From positions 2,418,001 through 2,482,000 of the forward strand of contig OU015569.1 in assembly GCA_907165135.1 (NCBI GenBank): a stretch of 64,000 nt of DNA, in the 5' to 3' direction. The notes under the pieces were generated by a model that was not told the origin of the DNA, did no database searches, and worked only from the letters and a program-made list of their open reading frames with translations. This document shows positions 35,841 through 45,807 of this stretch, piece by piece (the stretch's first letter is position 1; each line of letters begins with the position of its first letter). The DNA comes from Oikopleura dioica (taxonomy: Eukaryota > Chordata > Appendicularia > Copelata > Oikopleuridae). Made by a program: the position numbers and the translations under genes.

Positions 35841-36159
35841 AATACTGCTGAGCAGTATCAAACTAATGTCTGCCTTCTCTTTTTTCATTTCGGAAGCGAG
35901 CGAATTGTTTTTCACCGTCATAAATCAAAGTATAATTTTAAACGTGTTTTTCTTGTTTCTGGTTGCGAGTTTGGGGGCTCCTTTCTTTTTTTCAAACTTG
36001 GCCTAATCATCTCTTTTCTCTTTTCATAAATTTTATTAATTAATAAAGTTTATTGAAAGTATTTTTGAAAGATTCGGAGTAGAGTTTTGAATCTTCTGAA
36101 GTCTCTCCGCCACTCTGCAATTATGAGACTTGCAAAAATAAACGTTTTCATCAGAAATT

Positions 36160-37075
36160 TTAAAGACACCATTTCCAGTGCGAAATCATTTCCTTTCCAA
36201 CAGGACTTTCCATGATAAGATTGTCAATGAAGCTATTGTGTTTTGCAGACTTGTTCAAGTGCTGAAATTGATCACGATTTCGAGTAGGGTTTTCAACGAC
36301 TTACAGGGATAGGAGAGTCTGGAACAGGTTTATCAAGAAATTTGCAAAGTGGTTCCCAACCATCTTTGATGTTCCAAACAAGAAGTCGTTTTTCTGGAAC
36401 TATTTCCTTGACCCGTCGAATGTGCGCTTCATAAACATCTTCCATAGCTTCCCAGTAAGGGATCACGAGTTCGTTTTGCTTCTGCCAAGTGAACACATGC
36501 CAATCTGCTGGGTACAGTGCGACGTTACAGTTTCGCAGGAGTTTTTTCTTCATGACATACTAAAACGTGAAAAAACGCGGTTGGATGTATCTTTACTTCA
36601 TTAATTCTACAAATCTTGTTCATCCTCGGCCCCGACCAGCCCATTGCCGCCATCCGATTGAGCAGCCAGAAGCCAGGATTGCCAAAACGACGAGTGTCTT
36701 GTTCGAAGAAATGAATTAAACTCCGCTTCCATTCCTCGGTGCTGTCTCTTACAGTAAGAATAACCTTTGCATTCGGAGATGCATGAAAGAGCTCTTCCCA
36801 GTAAGCATGGCCGGGAAAGTCTTGATTTGCTTGAAAACCGTGCTTTTTGTACTCATCGATCACTTTTCGAATTGAGCAGCGGCCATTAATGTACTCGAAC
36901 CAAACATCTGATAGAAATTCCATCGTCTCGGTGATGTCCGCTACTTTGTACCCAAGCGTTCTTAATCAGGGGATCAGTCTTATTTTGAGTTCCTATAAAA
37001 TTTATGAAGGAACCTTAGGCAGCTGGTGCAACTTTTGGTCGATGTCTTCGGATACCCTGCGCAGATGATTTCCAT
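36160..37075 (-). CDS. P-loop sulfotransferase family protein
   Basis: Four exons join in frame from MEIICAGYPKTSTKSC at 37075 to TAA at 36160. GYPKTSTKS is the PAPS-binding P-loop (5'-phosphosulfate loop) seen in sulfotransferases. AKVILTVRDSTEEWKRSL matches the 3'-phosphate binding strand and Ser/Arg. RLLVWNIKDGWEPLCKFLDK with PVPDSPIPHLN matches the conserved C-terminal region of the 'sulfotransferase 4' (NAD-dependent-epimerase-like) family. A further in-frame ATG upstream (37155) would add a tail, but the chosen start places the P-loop next to the N-terminus as usual. The substrate is unknown. It is transcribed towards the zinc-finger copies and is close to a second, unrelated sulfotransferase. 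Confidence 0.75.
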
Positions 37076-37281
37076 TCTCTCGCTCTTTTTATTATGAAAG
37101 CAAATGCTGATGATACTCTGGCCCAAAGGCAGTACGGTACAGTCTGCAGTGGCCATATGTGATCCTTAGGAAAACGGACCCACCCGAATGAAGGAAATAA
37201 GATAAGAAAGCAGTTGGTTTTCGATATTTTTATTTGAGAATTTGCAGTTTTAGATGAATGTTGTTAAGGGGAAAATGTTGT

Positions 37282-37731
37282 TCAGTAGAGCTTGATAATC
37301 TGATCGTTGGTGAAAGCCTTTTGGCAAATCGGACAGGAAGAAAGACGGTTCAAACAATCATTGCAAAAGCGATGGTCACAGAGAAGAGTGCATTCTTGAC
37401 AATCGTTGCCATCATAGACTTCAAAACAAATTGGGCAAGAAGAAGAATGGTGTTGTGTTTCTTCCCTCAGAGTATGATACTTATTCTTCCGAAATTGAGC
37501 TTTGAGGTACAGTCGTCTTCGCTCTGATAGAAATCGGTCTCTCTCTTCTGCACGAAGTCTTTTTTCTCGTGCTAGTTTTGTAGATTGTTCGTCAAGAGCC
37601 TGATATGCTTCTTTACAACTTCTTGAATCCCGTGATTTTTTCCGCCGATCTCCTTTGCAACTGTTGACCAGTTTGAAGAAAGTGAAAACTGCAAAGGGAG
37701 CTCCGCACATTCGCACAAAAAACTTTGTCAT
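37282..37731 (-). CDS. membrane RING-finger protein, paralogue A
   Basis: This is a single-exon frame. An upstream in-frame ATG exists at 37809, but the DNA there (ATGGTGCTCAAGAGC) matches the promoter region of paralogue B at about 39994, so the true start is taken as 37731 (MTKFFVRMCGAPFAVFTFF). A hydrophobic N-terminal segment is followed by a charged helix (KLAREKRLRAEERDRF) and a C-terminal C3HC4 RING: CPICFEVY, then CDHRFCNDCLNR, then SCPIC, ending DQIIKLY. It is probably a membrane-anchored E3 ubiquitin ligase. It is in opposite orientation to paralogue B, with which it shares promoter and RING sequence. Confidence 0.75.
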   Translation of the reverse strand: MTKFFVRMCGAPFAVFTFFKLVNSCKGDRRKKSRDSRSCKEAYQALDEQSTKLAREKRLRAEERDRFLSERRRLYLKAQFRKNKYHTLREETQHHSSSCPICFEVYDGNDCQECTLLCDHRFCNDCLNRLSSCPICQKAFTNDQIIKLY

Positions 37732-38200
37732 GGTAAAAGTTTTGCTATTTTTATTTTGATTGCTTTTTTTCTGAATTTCCTTATATTTACGAATGCTCTT
37801 GAGCACCATCTGGTCATGATATTTCGGAGCTGATTGCTGTAATTCTTGATTTTCAACGAAAATCAGTGAAAAATTATCCCTGTTATCGATTGATGATGAT
37901 CTAATTCCATGCTTTCCTATTTATCTTTTTTTGTCTAAAAATTTTAATATGGGACGAAAACTTTAAAAAACGAAGAAAGGCAAAACAACCAATTGATTAT
38001 AAATTTTAAATAATTCATTATTGAGTCGAGCGGATGGAAGCGATGAGCTCCACTCAGCTGAGCGCGAGTGTGACTGCCCGTTGTGCCCTCTGGCTGCCCT
38101 CATCCCAAACCGTTTCAATCGACCGTGGTCGATTCTTGATCCATGACAAACCGCCGTTGACCGGTAGCATGTCGTTAGAGAAGAATGATCACATAAAAGC

Positions 38201-39743
38201 ATGATCGCCAAGAACACGCAAGAGAAGTTTAAAGTCACCTTGACCTTGGTGTCAATGACGCTGATGCTCATCTACATCGAGAGCGTTTCCCTGCACTCGG
38301 ACACAACTAAACAACCAAAAGCTAGTTCTCAAGAAAAGCTACTAGTAAATTCTAAAGCAGTCAAAAAACCTCACCCATCGCCCACTCCACTTCCAGGAAA
38401 ATATTTTCAATAAAAGATCGATAAGAGATCTAGCATCGGCAACCTGTGTAGAAATCCTGAGTCAGGTTCTGAAGCGGCTTCGCAAATTTCCCAGTTCAAT
38501 CTTTTTTGAAATTCTGGCTGCTTTTTAATTTCAGCTTTTTGAGAACCTGACTCAGCCAGTTTTTCTACACAGCTTGCCAAGTCCAGATTCAAAAACGAAA
38601 ATTTGAAAACATCGAAAAAAGTGATCACCAACGAAAAGGACAACTGCAAGAAAACAAACCAGATCGTTTTCGTGAAGACGCACAAAACTGCTTCATCGAC
38701 CGTGCAAAATATTTTGCTCCGCTTTGCCGACACTCATAATATCCCAGTTGGACTACCAGCGAATTCCGGCAGTCGTTTCTTCTATCCTCGCAAGTTTCTG
38801 AAAGCAATGACGAAGCCTCTTCTGGACGGTTCTTCGCCCGCAATAATCGCTCATCATCTAAGAGGTAAAATATCAATTACAACCGGTTATTTATCTATAT
38901 CTTTTTATAGCTAGCGATCAGCTGTTCAATACATATCCCGATTCCAAGTTTATAACAATTTTACGCTCAATTCCTTCACTCTACGAAAGCACCTTCTCTT
39001 ACTTCAAAACAGAAACAGCCCCTTACCGAGATGCCGCGAATTTAACAGAGTTCTACAATGAGCCGGAGAAATTCGTAGATTCAAAGGATCAAGTCGGTCC
39101 CAATGGCGGCCGCGTTTTCGCCAAAAACCACATGACATTTGACTTGGGCTTTGATCATTTGTCCGCGTCGGAGGAGGAAATAGAAGAGGCGATCAAGAGC
39201 ATGGAAGAAAGATACGAATTGGTGATGATTTCGGACTACTTCGTCGAATCGATGGTCTTGCTAAAACACGCCTTTTGCTGGAACTGGGAAGACGTGGCAT
39301 TTTTCGCTTCCAACGCTAGGGCCAGCAACTCAGAAGATCAATTAGACGAAGAGCTTTCCCGGAAAATGGAGGAGTGGAACCACTTTGACTTCAGGATATT
39401 TAGCCATTTTAATAACACCTTGTGGAAAAAAATTGACGAATTGGAATCATTTGATGAGGATAAAAAGACTCTTGAAGCGCTTCTGGAAGAGTTGAAAGAA
39501 CACTGCCTGGATTCCGAAGTCATTTGTAGAAAGGTGAGCTTTACTTCTACCAAAGGCGCAGAAAATATTGTCTCTTAGGGAATGAGCTGTGGGAAGGCGA
39601 CAAAAGTAGCAATCAAGAAAAACACCCTTTCTGAAAGTGGCGCAGCTGACGAACGATGCAAGCAAATGGTCCTCAATGAGTTAGAGTTCACCAAGAATAT
39701 TTACAAAAAACAGTGGCCAAATTGGACGAATTTTTACGGCTGA
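38201..39743 (+). CDS. galactose-3-O-sulfotransferase family enzyme
   Basis: Exon 1 encodes a type II signal anchor (KFKVTLTLVSMTLMLIYIES). After an intron carrying a MITE, the catalytic domain starts with NQIVFVKTHKTASSTVQNIL, the PAPS 5'-phosphosulfate loop of the galactosylceramide/galactose 3-O-sulfotransferase family. ITILRSIPSLYESTFSYF follows as the 3'-phosphate site. Conserved residues continue through FAKNHMTFDLGF, YELVMISDYFVESMVLLKHA and a final GMSCG exon, ending at TGA 39743. These Golgi enzymes sulfate the 3-OH of galactose on lipids or glycans. The exon 1-2 phase does not match with a GT donor, so a small exon or non-canonical donor is missing. Confidence 0.85.
38431..38583. 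mobile_element. MITE, related copy C (short), in a sulfotransferase intron
   Basis: The inverted ends CTAGCATCGGCAACCTG... and ...CTTGCCAAGTCCAG share the CCTGAGTCAGGTTCTGA core with copies A and B. The inner GCCGC palindromes are mostly lost (only GAAGCGGCTTCGC remains). No clear target duplication is visible. It lies between exons 1 and 2 of the galactose sulfotransferase-like gene. Confidence 0.6.
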
Positions 39744-39890
39744 AATTTTGCTAAATTATCAATTTTCCTGCCTAAAACCCAATAAAATAAAGCACAACTT
39801 GTACTTGTTTCAAAAGAAATAATTCTATCAGCAATGTCCGATATCAAGCCATTCATTTCGTAAAAAGCATGTGATTGGAAAATATCATAT
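39741..39890 (+). repeat. direct repeat unit flanking RING paralogue B (left)
   Basis: The sequence GCTAAATTATC, CCTGCC...CCAATAAAAT, CACAACTTG, then CGTAAAAAGCATG recurs in the same order about 1 kb to the right (40747-40895). It includes the AATAAA of the sulfotransferase gene on this side and of RING paralogue B on the other, so a 3' UTR has been duplicated. Confidence 0.55.
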
Positions 39891-40017
39891 GTTACATTTG
39901 TCATCATTATCACTCGCTTAAAGGGATAATTTTTCATAAATTTTCGTTGGAAATCGAGAATTTGAGCAATCAGCTCAGAAATATCAAAACCAGATGGTGC
40001 TCAAGAGCTCTTTTGAG

Positions 40018-40024
40018 TATAAAA
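40018..40024 (+). promoter_or_regulatory. TATA box of RING paralogue B
   Basis: TATAAAA lies 43 bp before the start codon at 40067. The surrounding CAGATGGTGCTCAAGAGC block is shared with the upstream region of paralogue A, where the matching site reads AATATAAG. Confidence 0.5.
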
Positions 40025-40066
40025 TGAAATCAGAAATTTAAAAGTATCATAAGAGCACTTTTCATC

Positions 40067-40699
40067 ATGAGTTACTATGGCCGTGATCCCATGCTCAGTG
40101 ACAATGAAGCCTATTTACTTTGTATACTTTTGGTTTGCGGAACTATCGTCGGCTGCGGCTTCGGATTAGTGAAATTGAGTGATGACGAGATATCTTTTTA
40201 TGCACTTTTGGGCTGCGTGGCTTTTATTGCTTGTGTCTTTGGATTGTTGAAATGCTTCCCAATGTGCATACCTCTAATACAGGACTGCAGAAGAGATCGG
40301 CAAGCAAACAAACAACGGCGCGATGCAAGACGGCGGGATGCAAGAATGTATGAAGAAGCAATGCGGACTATCAACGAACAAGCCGCACGAGTTCGAGCGG
40401 AACTGGAACAACAACAAAATGAAGCACAGACTCGGGTACAAGAAGAAGTAGCAATCAAAATAGAGAAACAAAAACAAATGAAAACAACCAGCCTCTATCC
40501 CAGCCTGAAAAAGCCATCGAAATCACAAAAGCCTCCATCCTCCTGCCCGATCTGCGCAAATGTCTACAATGGCAACGATTTCCAAGAATGCAGCCTCCTC
40601 TGTGGCCATCGTTGTTGCAACGATTGTTTGAACCGTCTTTCTTCCTGCCCGATTTGTCGAAAACCATTCACTGCCGACCAGATCATCAAGCTTTATTGA
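40067..40699 (+). CDS. membrane RING-finger protein, paralogue B
   Basis: This is a single exon of 210 residues. Two hydrophobic segments (LLCILLVCGTIVGCGFGLV and FYALLGCVAFIACVFGLL) predict a double-pass membrane anchor. A long Arg/Glu/Gln-rich helix (RRDARRRDARMYEEAMRTI) leads to a C3HC4 RING at the C-terminus: CPICANVY, then CGHRCCNDCLNR, then SCPIC, ending DQIIKLY exactly as in paralogue A. The role is probably an E3 ubiquitin ligase at a membrane. The RING is more conserved between the two than the N-terminus, which has diverged in length. Confidence 0.8.
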   Translation: MSYYGRDPMLSDNEAYLLCILLVCGTIVGCGFGLVKLSDDEISFYALLGCVAFIACVFGLLKCFPMCIPLIQDCRRDRQANKQRRDARRRDARMYEEAMRTINEQAARVRAELEQQQNEAQTRVQEEVAIKIEKQKQMKTTSLYPSLKKPSKSQKPPSSCPICANVYNGNDFQECSLLCGHRCCNDCLNRLSSCPICRKPFTADQIIKLY

Positions 40700-40746
40700 A
40701 CATCACTTTCCCATTTTTCTCATCAAATTTCTATGGTTAAAATCTA

Positions 40747-40895
40747 GCTAAATTATCATTTTTTCCTGCCCAAAAACCAATAAAATCATCACAACTTGCA
40801 GTTTTTTTTTTGTTCAAAAGAAGTTATATGCAAAAATGCGCAAACAAATTGTAAATGCCCGATTTCAGAACATGTATAACGTAAAAAGCATGGAA
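40747..40895 (+). repeat. direct repeat unit flanking RING paralogue B (right)
   Basis: This is the second copy of the unit described at 39741-39890, after the RING stop codon, with CCAATAAAATC as the probable poly(A) signal. Confidence 0.55.
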
Positions 40896-41185
40896 TCGCC
40901 TGCCAGTATGTCTCTAGAACAGGCCCGGCGGAGCGCGTTGTTATTCAGTTGACGCTCACTTTTCGAAGTTGGAAAGTCCGCGCCGCATCGCTTTCAGGTA
41001 AATTTGTATTTTTATTAATTAATCAATTAATTTAATTATCAAATATTTTAATTAATAAAAATAATTCAGAAGCCCCAGATCATCAGGCCGTCAGCCTGGT
41101 GAAATCTGCTCAATTTGCTTGGGAAGTGGAGTTTGTCGAAGCAAAAATTCCACAAGGTCGTGGATGAAAACATGACTGCTAAAAA

Positions 41186-44100
41186 CAGGGTGGGGAAAGG
41201 TCTACGGCACGGCACGGCACGGCACTGCGGCACGGACACGGCACGGCACGTGCCGTGCCGTGCCGCTCCATTCAGAGAATTTCAGTTTGGACACGGCACG
41301 GTGCCGCGGCACTGGGGTTAGGGTAAGGCGCTGCCCCGTTCCTTGATTTTTAAATTTAAGGGGCTTGACGGCCCTTCGGGCCGTTTCAGCCCCGTTCCTT
41401 GATTTTTAAATTTAAGGGGCTTGACGGCCCTTCGGGCCGTTTCAGCCCCGTTCCTTGATTTTTAAATTTACGGGGCTTGACGGCCCTTCGGGCCGTTTCA
41501 GCCCCGTTCCTTGATTTTTAAATTTAAGGGGCTTGACGGCCCTTCGGGCCGTTTCAGCCCCGTTCCTTGATTTTTAAATTTAAGGGGCTTGACGGCCCTT
41601 CGGGCCGTTTCAGCCCCGTTCCTTGATTTTTAAATTTAAGGGGCTTGACGGCCCTTCGGGCCGTTTCAGCCCCGTTCCTTGATTTTTAAATTTACGGGGC
41701 TTGACGGCCCTTCGGGCCGTTTCAGCCCCGTTCCTTGATTTTTAAATTTAAGGGCTTGACGGCCCTTCGGGCCGTTTCAGCCCCGTTCCTTGATTTTTAA
41801 ATTTAAGGGCTTGACGGCCCTTCGGGCCGTTCCAGCCCCGTTCCTTGATTTTTAAATTTAAGGGCTTGACGGCCCTTCGGGCCGTTTCAGCCCCGTTCCT
41901 TGATTTTAAATTTAAGGGCTTGACGGCCCTTCGGGCCGTTTCAGCCCCGTTCCTTGATTTTTAAATTTAAGGGCTTGACGGCCCTTCGGGCCGTTTCAGC
42001 CCCGTTCCTTGATTTTTAAATTTAAGGGCTTGACGGCCCTTCGGGCCGTTTCAGCCCCGTTCCTTGATTTTAAATTTAAGGGGCTTGACGGCCCTTCGGG
42101 CCGTTTCAGCCCCGTTCCTTGATTTTTAAATTTAAGGGCTTGACGGCCCTTCGGGCCGTTTCAGCCCCGTTCCTTGATTTTTAAATTTAAGGGCTTGACG
42201 GCCCTTCGGGCCGTTTCAGCCCCGTTCCTTGATTTTAAATTTAAGGGGCTTGACGGCCCTTCGGGCCGTTTCAGCCCCGTTCCTTGATTTTTAAATTTAA
42301 GGGGCTTGACGGCCCTTCGGGCCGTTTCAGCCCCGTTCCTTCATTTTTAAATTTAAGGGCTTGACGGCCCTTCGGGCCGTTTCAGCCCCGTTCCTTGATT
42401 TTTAAATTTACGGGGCTTGACGGCCCTTCGGGCCGTTTCAGCCCCGTTCCTTGATTTTTAAATTTAAGGGCTTGACGGCCCTTCGGGCCGTTTCAGCCCC
42501 GTTCCTTGATTTTTAAATTTAAGGGGCTTGACGGCCCTTCGGGCCGTTTCAGCCCCGTTCCTTGATTTTTAAATTTAAGGGGCTTGACGGCCCTTCGGGC
42601 CGTTTCAGCCCCGTTCCTTGATTTTTAAATTTAAGGGCTTGACGGCCCTTCGGGCCGTTTCAGCCCCGTTCCTTGATTTTTAAATTTAAGGGCTTGACGG
42701 CCCTTCGGGCCGTTTCAGCCCCGTTCCTTGATTTTTAAATTTAAGGGGCTTGACGGCCCTTCGGGCCGTTTCAGCCCCGTTCCTTGATTTTAAATTTAAG
42801 GGGCTTGACGGCCCTTCGGGCCGTTTCAGCCCCGTTCCTTGATTTTTAAATTTAAGGGGCTTGACGGCCCTTCGGGCCGTTTCAGCCCCGTTCCTTGATT
42901 TTAAATTTAAGGGCTTGACGGCCCTTCGGGCCGTTTCAGCCCCGTTCCTTGATTTTTAAATTTAAGGGGCTTGACGGCCCTTCGGGCCGTTTCAGCCCCG
43001 TTCCTTGATTTTTAAATTTAAGGGGCTTGACGGCCCTTCGGGCCGTTTCAGCCCCGTTCCTTGATTTTTAAATTTAAGGGGCTTGACGGCCCTTCGGGCC
43101 GTTTCAGCCCCGTTCCTTGATTTTAAATTTAAGGGGCTTGACGGCCCTTCGGGCCGTTTCAGCCCCGTTCCTTGATTTTTAAATTTAAGGGGCTTGACGG
43201 CCCTTCGGGCCGTTTCAGCCCCGTTCCTTGATTTTTAAATTTAAGGGCTTGACGGCCCTTCGGGCCGTTTCAGCCCCGTTCCTTGATTTTTAAATTTAAG
43301 GGCTTGACGGCCCTTCGGGCCGTTTCAGCCCCGTTCCTTGATTTTTAAATTTAAGGGGCTTGACGGCCCTTCGGGCCGTTTCAGCCCCGTTCCTTGATTT
43401 TAAATTTAAGGGCTTGACGGCCCTTCGGGCCGTTTCAGCCCCGTTCCTTGATTTTTAAATTTAAGGGCTTGACGGCCCTTCGGGCCGTTTCAGCCCCGTT
43501 CCTTGATTTTTAAATTTAAGGGGCTTGACGGCCCTTCGGGCCGTTTCAGCCCCGTTCCTTGATTTTTAAATTTAAGGGGCTTGACGGCCCTTCGGGCCGT
43601 TTCAGCCCCGTTCCTTGATTTTTAAATTTAAGGGCTTGACGGCCCTTCGGGCCGTTTCAGCCCCGTTCCTTGATTTTTAAATTTAAGGGGCTTGACGGCC
43701 CTTCGGGCCGTTTCAGCCCCGTTCCTTGATTTTAAATTTAAGGGCTTGACGGCCCTTCGGGCCGTTTCAGCCCCGTTCCTTGATTTTAAATTTAAGGGGC
43801 TTGACGGCCCTTCGGGCCGTTTCAGCCCCGTTCCTTGATTTTTAAATTTAAGGGGCTTGACGGCCCTTCGGGCCGTTTCAGCCCCGTTCCTTGATTTTTA
43901 AATTTAAGGGGCTTGACGGCCCTTCGGGCCGTTTCAGCCCCGTTCCTTGATTTTTAAATTTAAGGGGCTTGACGGCCCTTCGGGCCGTTTCAGCCCCGTT
44001 CCTTGATTTTTAAATTTAAGGGCTTGACGGCCCTTCGGGCCGTTTCAGCCCCGTTCCTTGATTTTTAAATTTAAGGGGCTTGACGGCCCTTCGGGCCGTT

Positions 44101-44993
44101 TCAGCCCCGTTCCTTGATTTTTAAATTTAAGGGGCTTGACGGCCCTTCGGGCCGTTTCAGCCCCGTTCCTTGATTTTTAAATTTAAGGGGCTTGACGGCC
44201 CTTCGGGCCGTTTCAGCCCCGTTCCTTGATTTTTAAATTTAAGGGGCTTGACGGCCCTTCGGGCCGTTTCAGCCCCGTTCCTTGATTTTTAAATTTAAGG
44301 GGCTTGACGGCCCTTCGGGCCGTTTCAGCCCCGTTCCTTGATTTTTAAATTTAAGGGGCTTGACGGCCCTTCGGGCCGTTTCAGCCCCGTTCCTTGATTT
44401 TTAAATTTAAGGGGCTTGACGGCCCTTCGGGCCGTTTCAGCCCCGTTCCTTGATTTTTAAATTTAAGGGCTTGACGGCCCTTCGGGCCGTTTCAGCCCCG
44501 TTCCTTGATTTTTAAATTTAAGGGCTTGACGGCCCTTCGGGCCGTTTCAGCCCCGTTCCTTGATTTTTAAATTTAAGGGGCTTGACAATGGCAGGGAACT
44601 CTGAGGTGATCAATTTCAGTTACTTCCCAAACCCCACCCACCCCCATTAACTGTTAAAATACAATCTATCCAGGTTTTAATTCAAATTATGGTTTTTATT
44701 CAGATTTCAAAAAAAAAAAATTCAAAATTTTTCGAAAATAATTTTTCACGAAATTTCTCGGCCGATACCTACGTTGCAGACGAATTTATTAAATAAAATT
44801 ATATTCAAATATTTTCGAGTGTTTTTTACGAGAAAAAAAGGAAAAAACTGTGCCGTGCCGTGCTGTGCCGTGTCCCGGCACGCGTTCTTTAATTTTTTGC
44901 CGTGCCGTGCCGTGCCGTGCCGCGGCACAGGAATTTTTGGTGTGCCGTGCCGTGCCGGTGCCGTTGAATTTTCTTAAGACATTCCCCACTCTG
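41186..44993. mobile_element. hAT-like non-autonomous element carrying a minisatellite
   Basis: The left end CAGGGTGGGGAAAGGTCT and the inverted right end CAGAGTGGGGAATGTCTT are terminal repeats. The element is bounded by the same 8-bp duplication GCTAAAAA (41178-41185 and 44994-45001). Eight-base duplications with CAG-initial termini are typical of hAT elements. Inside each end is a block of GGCAC simple repeat in inverted orientation. The centre is a 3.25-kb tandem array. There is no transposase, so it is non-autonomous. Confidence 0.85.
41333..44586 (+). repeat. minisatellite array, ~56-bp unit, about 58 copies
   Basis: The unit begins GCCCCGTTCCTTGATTTTTA, continues AATTTAAGGGGCTTGACGGC and ends CCTTCGGGCCGTTTCA. 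Copies are nearly identical and vary by one or two bases (three or four Gs before CTTGAC, four or five Ts before AAATTT, occasional C for A). Each unit holds a 7-bp hairpin ACGGCCC-TTC-GGGCCGT and an AT palindrome TTAAATTTAA. The near-identity indicates recent expansion or homogenisation. Confidence 0.95.
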
Positions 44994-45001
44994 GCTAAAA
45001 A

Positions 45002-45807
45002 CCAAGCAGACGACCACCTTGCCTAGTAAAGGCTTGTCTCTTTAACTGTAACCTGAATAAAATCAATTTCCGTAAATTCTATCTACAAAAGATGCTCACG
45101 TTCTTGAATGGGCGGATTAACGCCAGCTTTGCCGTGATCATCTCTCTCATTTTGTATTCTTGATTTTCTGCAGGTTATTGTAAACCGATTTTACTAGATA
45201 TGCATATATTGCAGTGACTACAGGTTGCAGGGGGTTACGTGATCGTCGCCGTCGTCGGTGGTCGGTGGTTTCAACGAATTCCTTTATCTCGGTATATCAT
45301 TTACAGCGCATCATATACTGTGTAATTACCCACGAGAGCGACGGTAATCTGCGTAAAAAAAAGCTATCTAGGACAACTTATGTTAGATGAGCTAAGAATA
45401 AAAGATCAGAAACAATGTCATACAACTTAAAAATTTAATCTCTCAATCTGTCAGTAGGAACATTAGGGTAAATTATTCACACGATTGGCCATATAAACTA
45501 AAGTTTAAAAGTCAGTTGAACCGTTTATAGACAAAAACTTTGATGCTTGCCCGTTTTGTTCTTTTTTTCGGGACTTTGTCAAACGCTCTTTATTTTCCTT
45601 ACTTCGAGAATTCCAGAATAAGAAATGCAGGTACCGAATTCACGGGAAAGGATGAAGAATATATATTAATGCTTTTTAAGTTAAAATGGCAAAAGTGAGA
45701 AGAGCAGACCAGAATCCACCAAAGTCTTGGAGTGACGCATTGAGAGGAAAACTTTTTTATGGAATTATCCGATAAGGGTGTCAATGACACCGTGTCATGA
45801 ATACCTG
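45002..45807. other. intergenic region, no gene seen
   Basis: Between the minisatellite element and the nested MITE no coding exon or repeat was recognised. The sequence is AT-rich. Confidence 0.35.

Noticed and set aside
37732-37809. N-terminal extension of RING paralogue A
   Set aside because: The DNA is homologous to the promoter and 5' UTR of paralogue B, so the in-frame ATG at 37809 is probably not the start.
41200-41321. Arg/His/Gly-rich frame made of GGCAC repeats
   Set aside because: It is simple-sequence DNA inside the hAT-like element, not a coding exon.
41318-41332. Telomere-like GGGTTAGGG at the array edge
   Set aside because: Only one TTAGGG unit is present, so it is chance.
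41333-44586. CRISPR-like regular palindromic repeat array
   Set aside because: The units are directly adjacent with no variable spacers and lie inside a eukaryotic transposon; it is a minisatellite.
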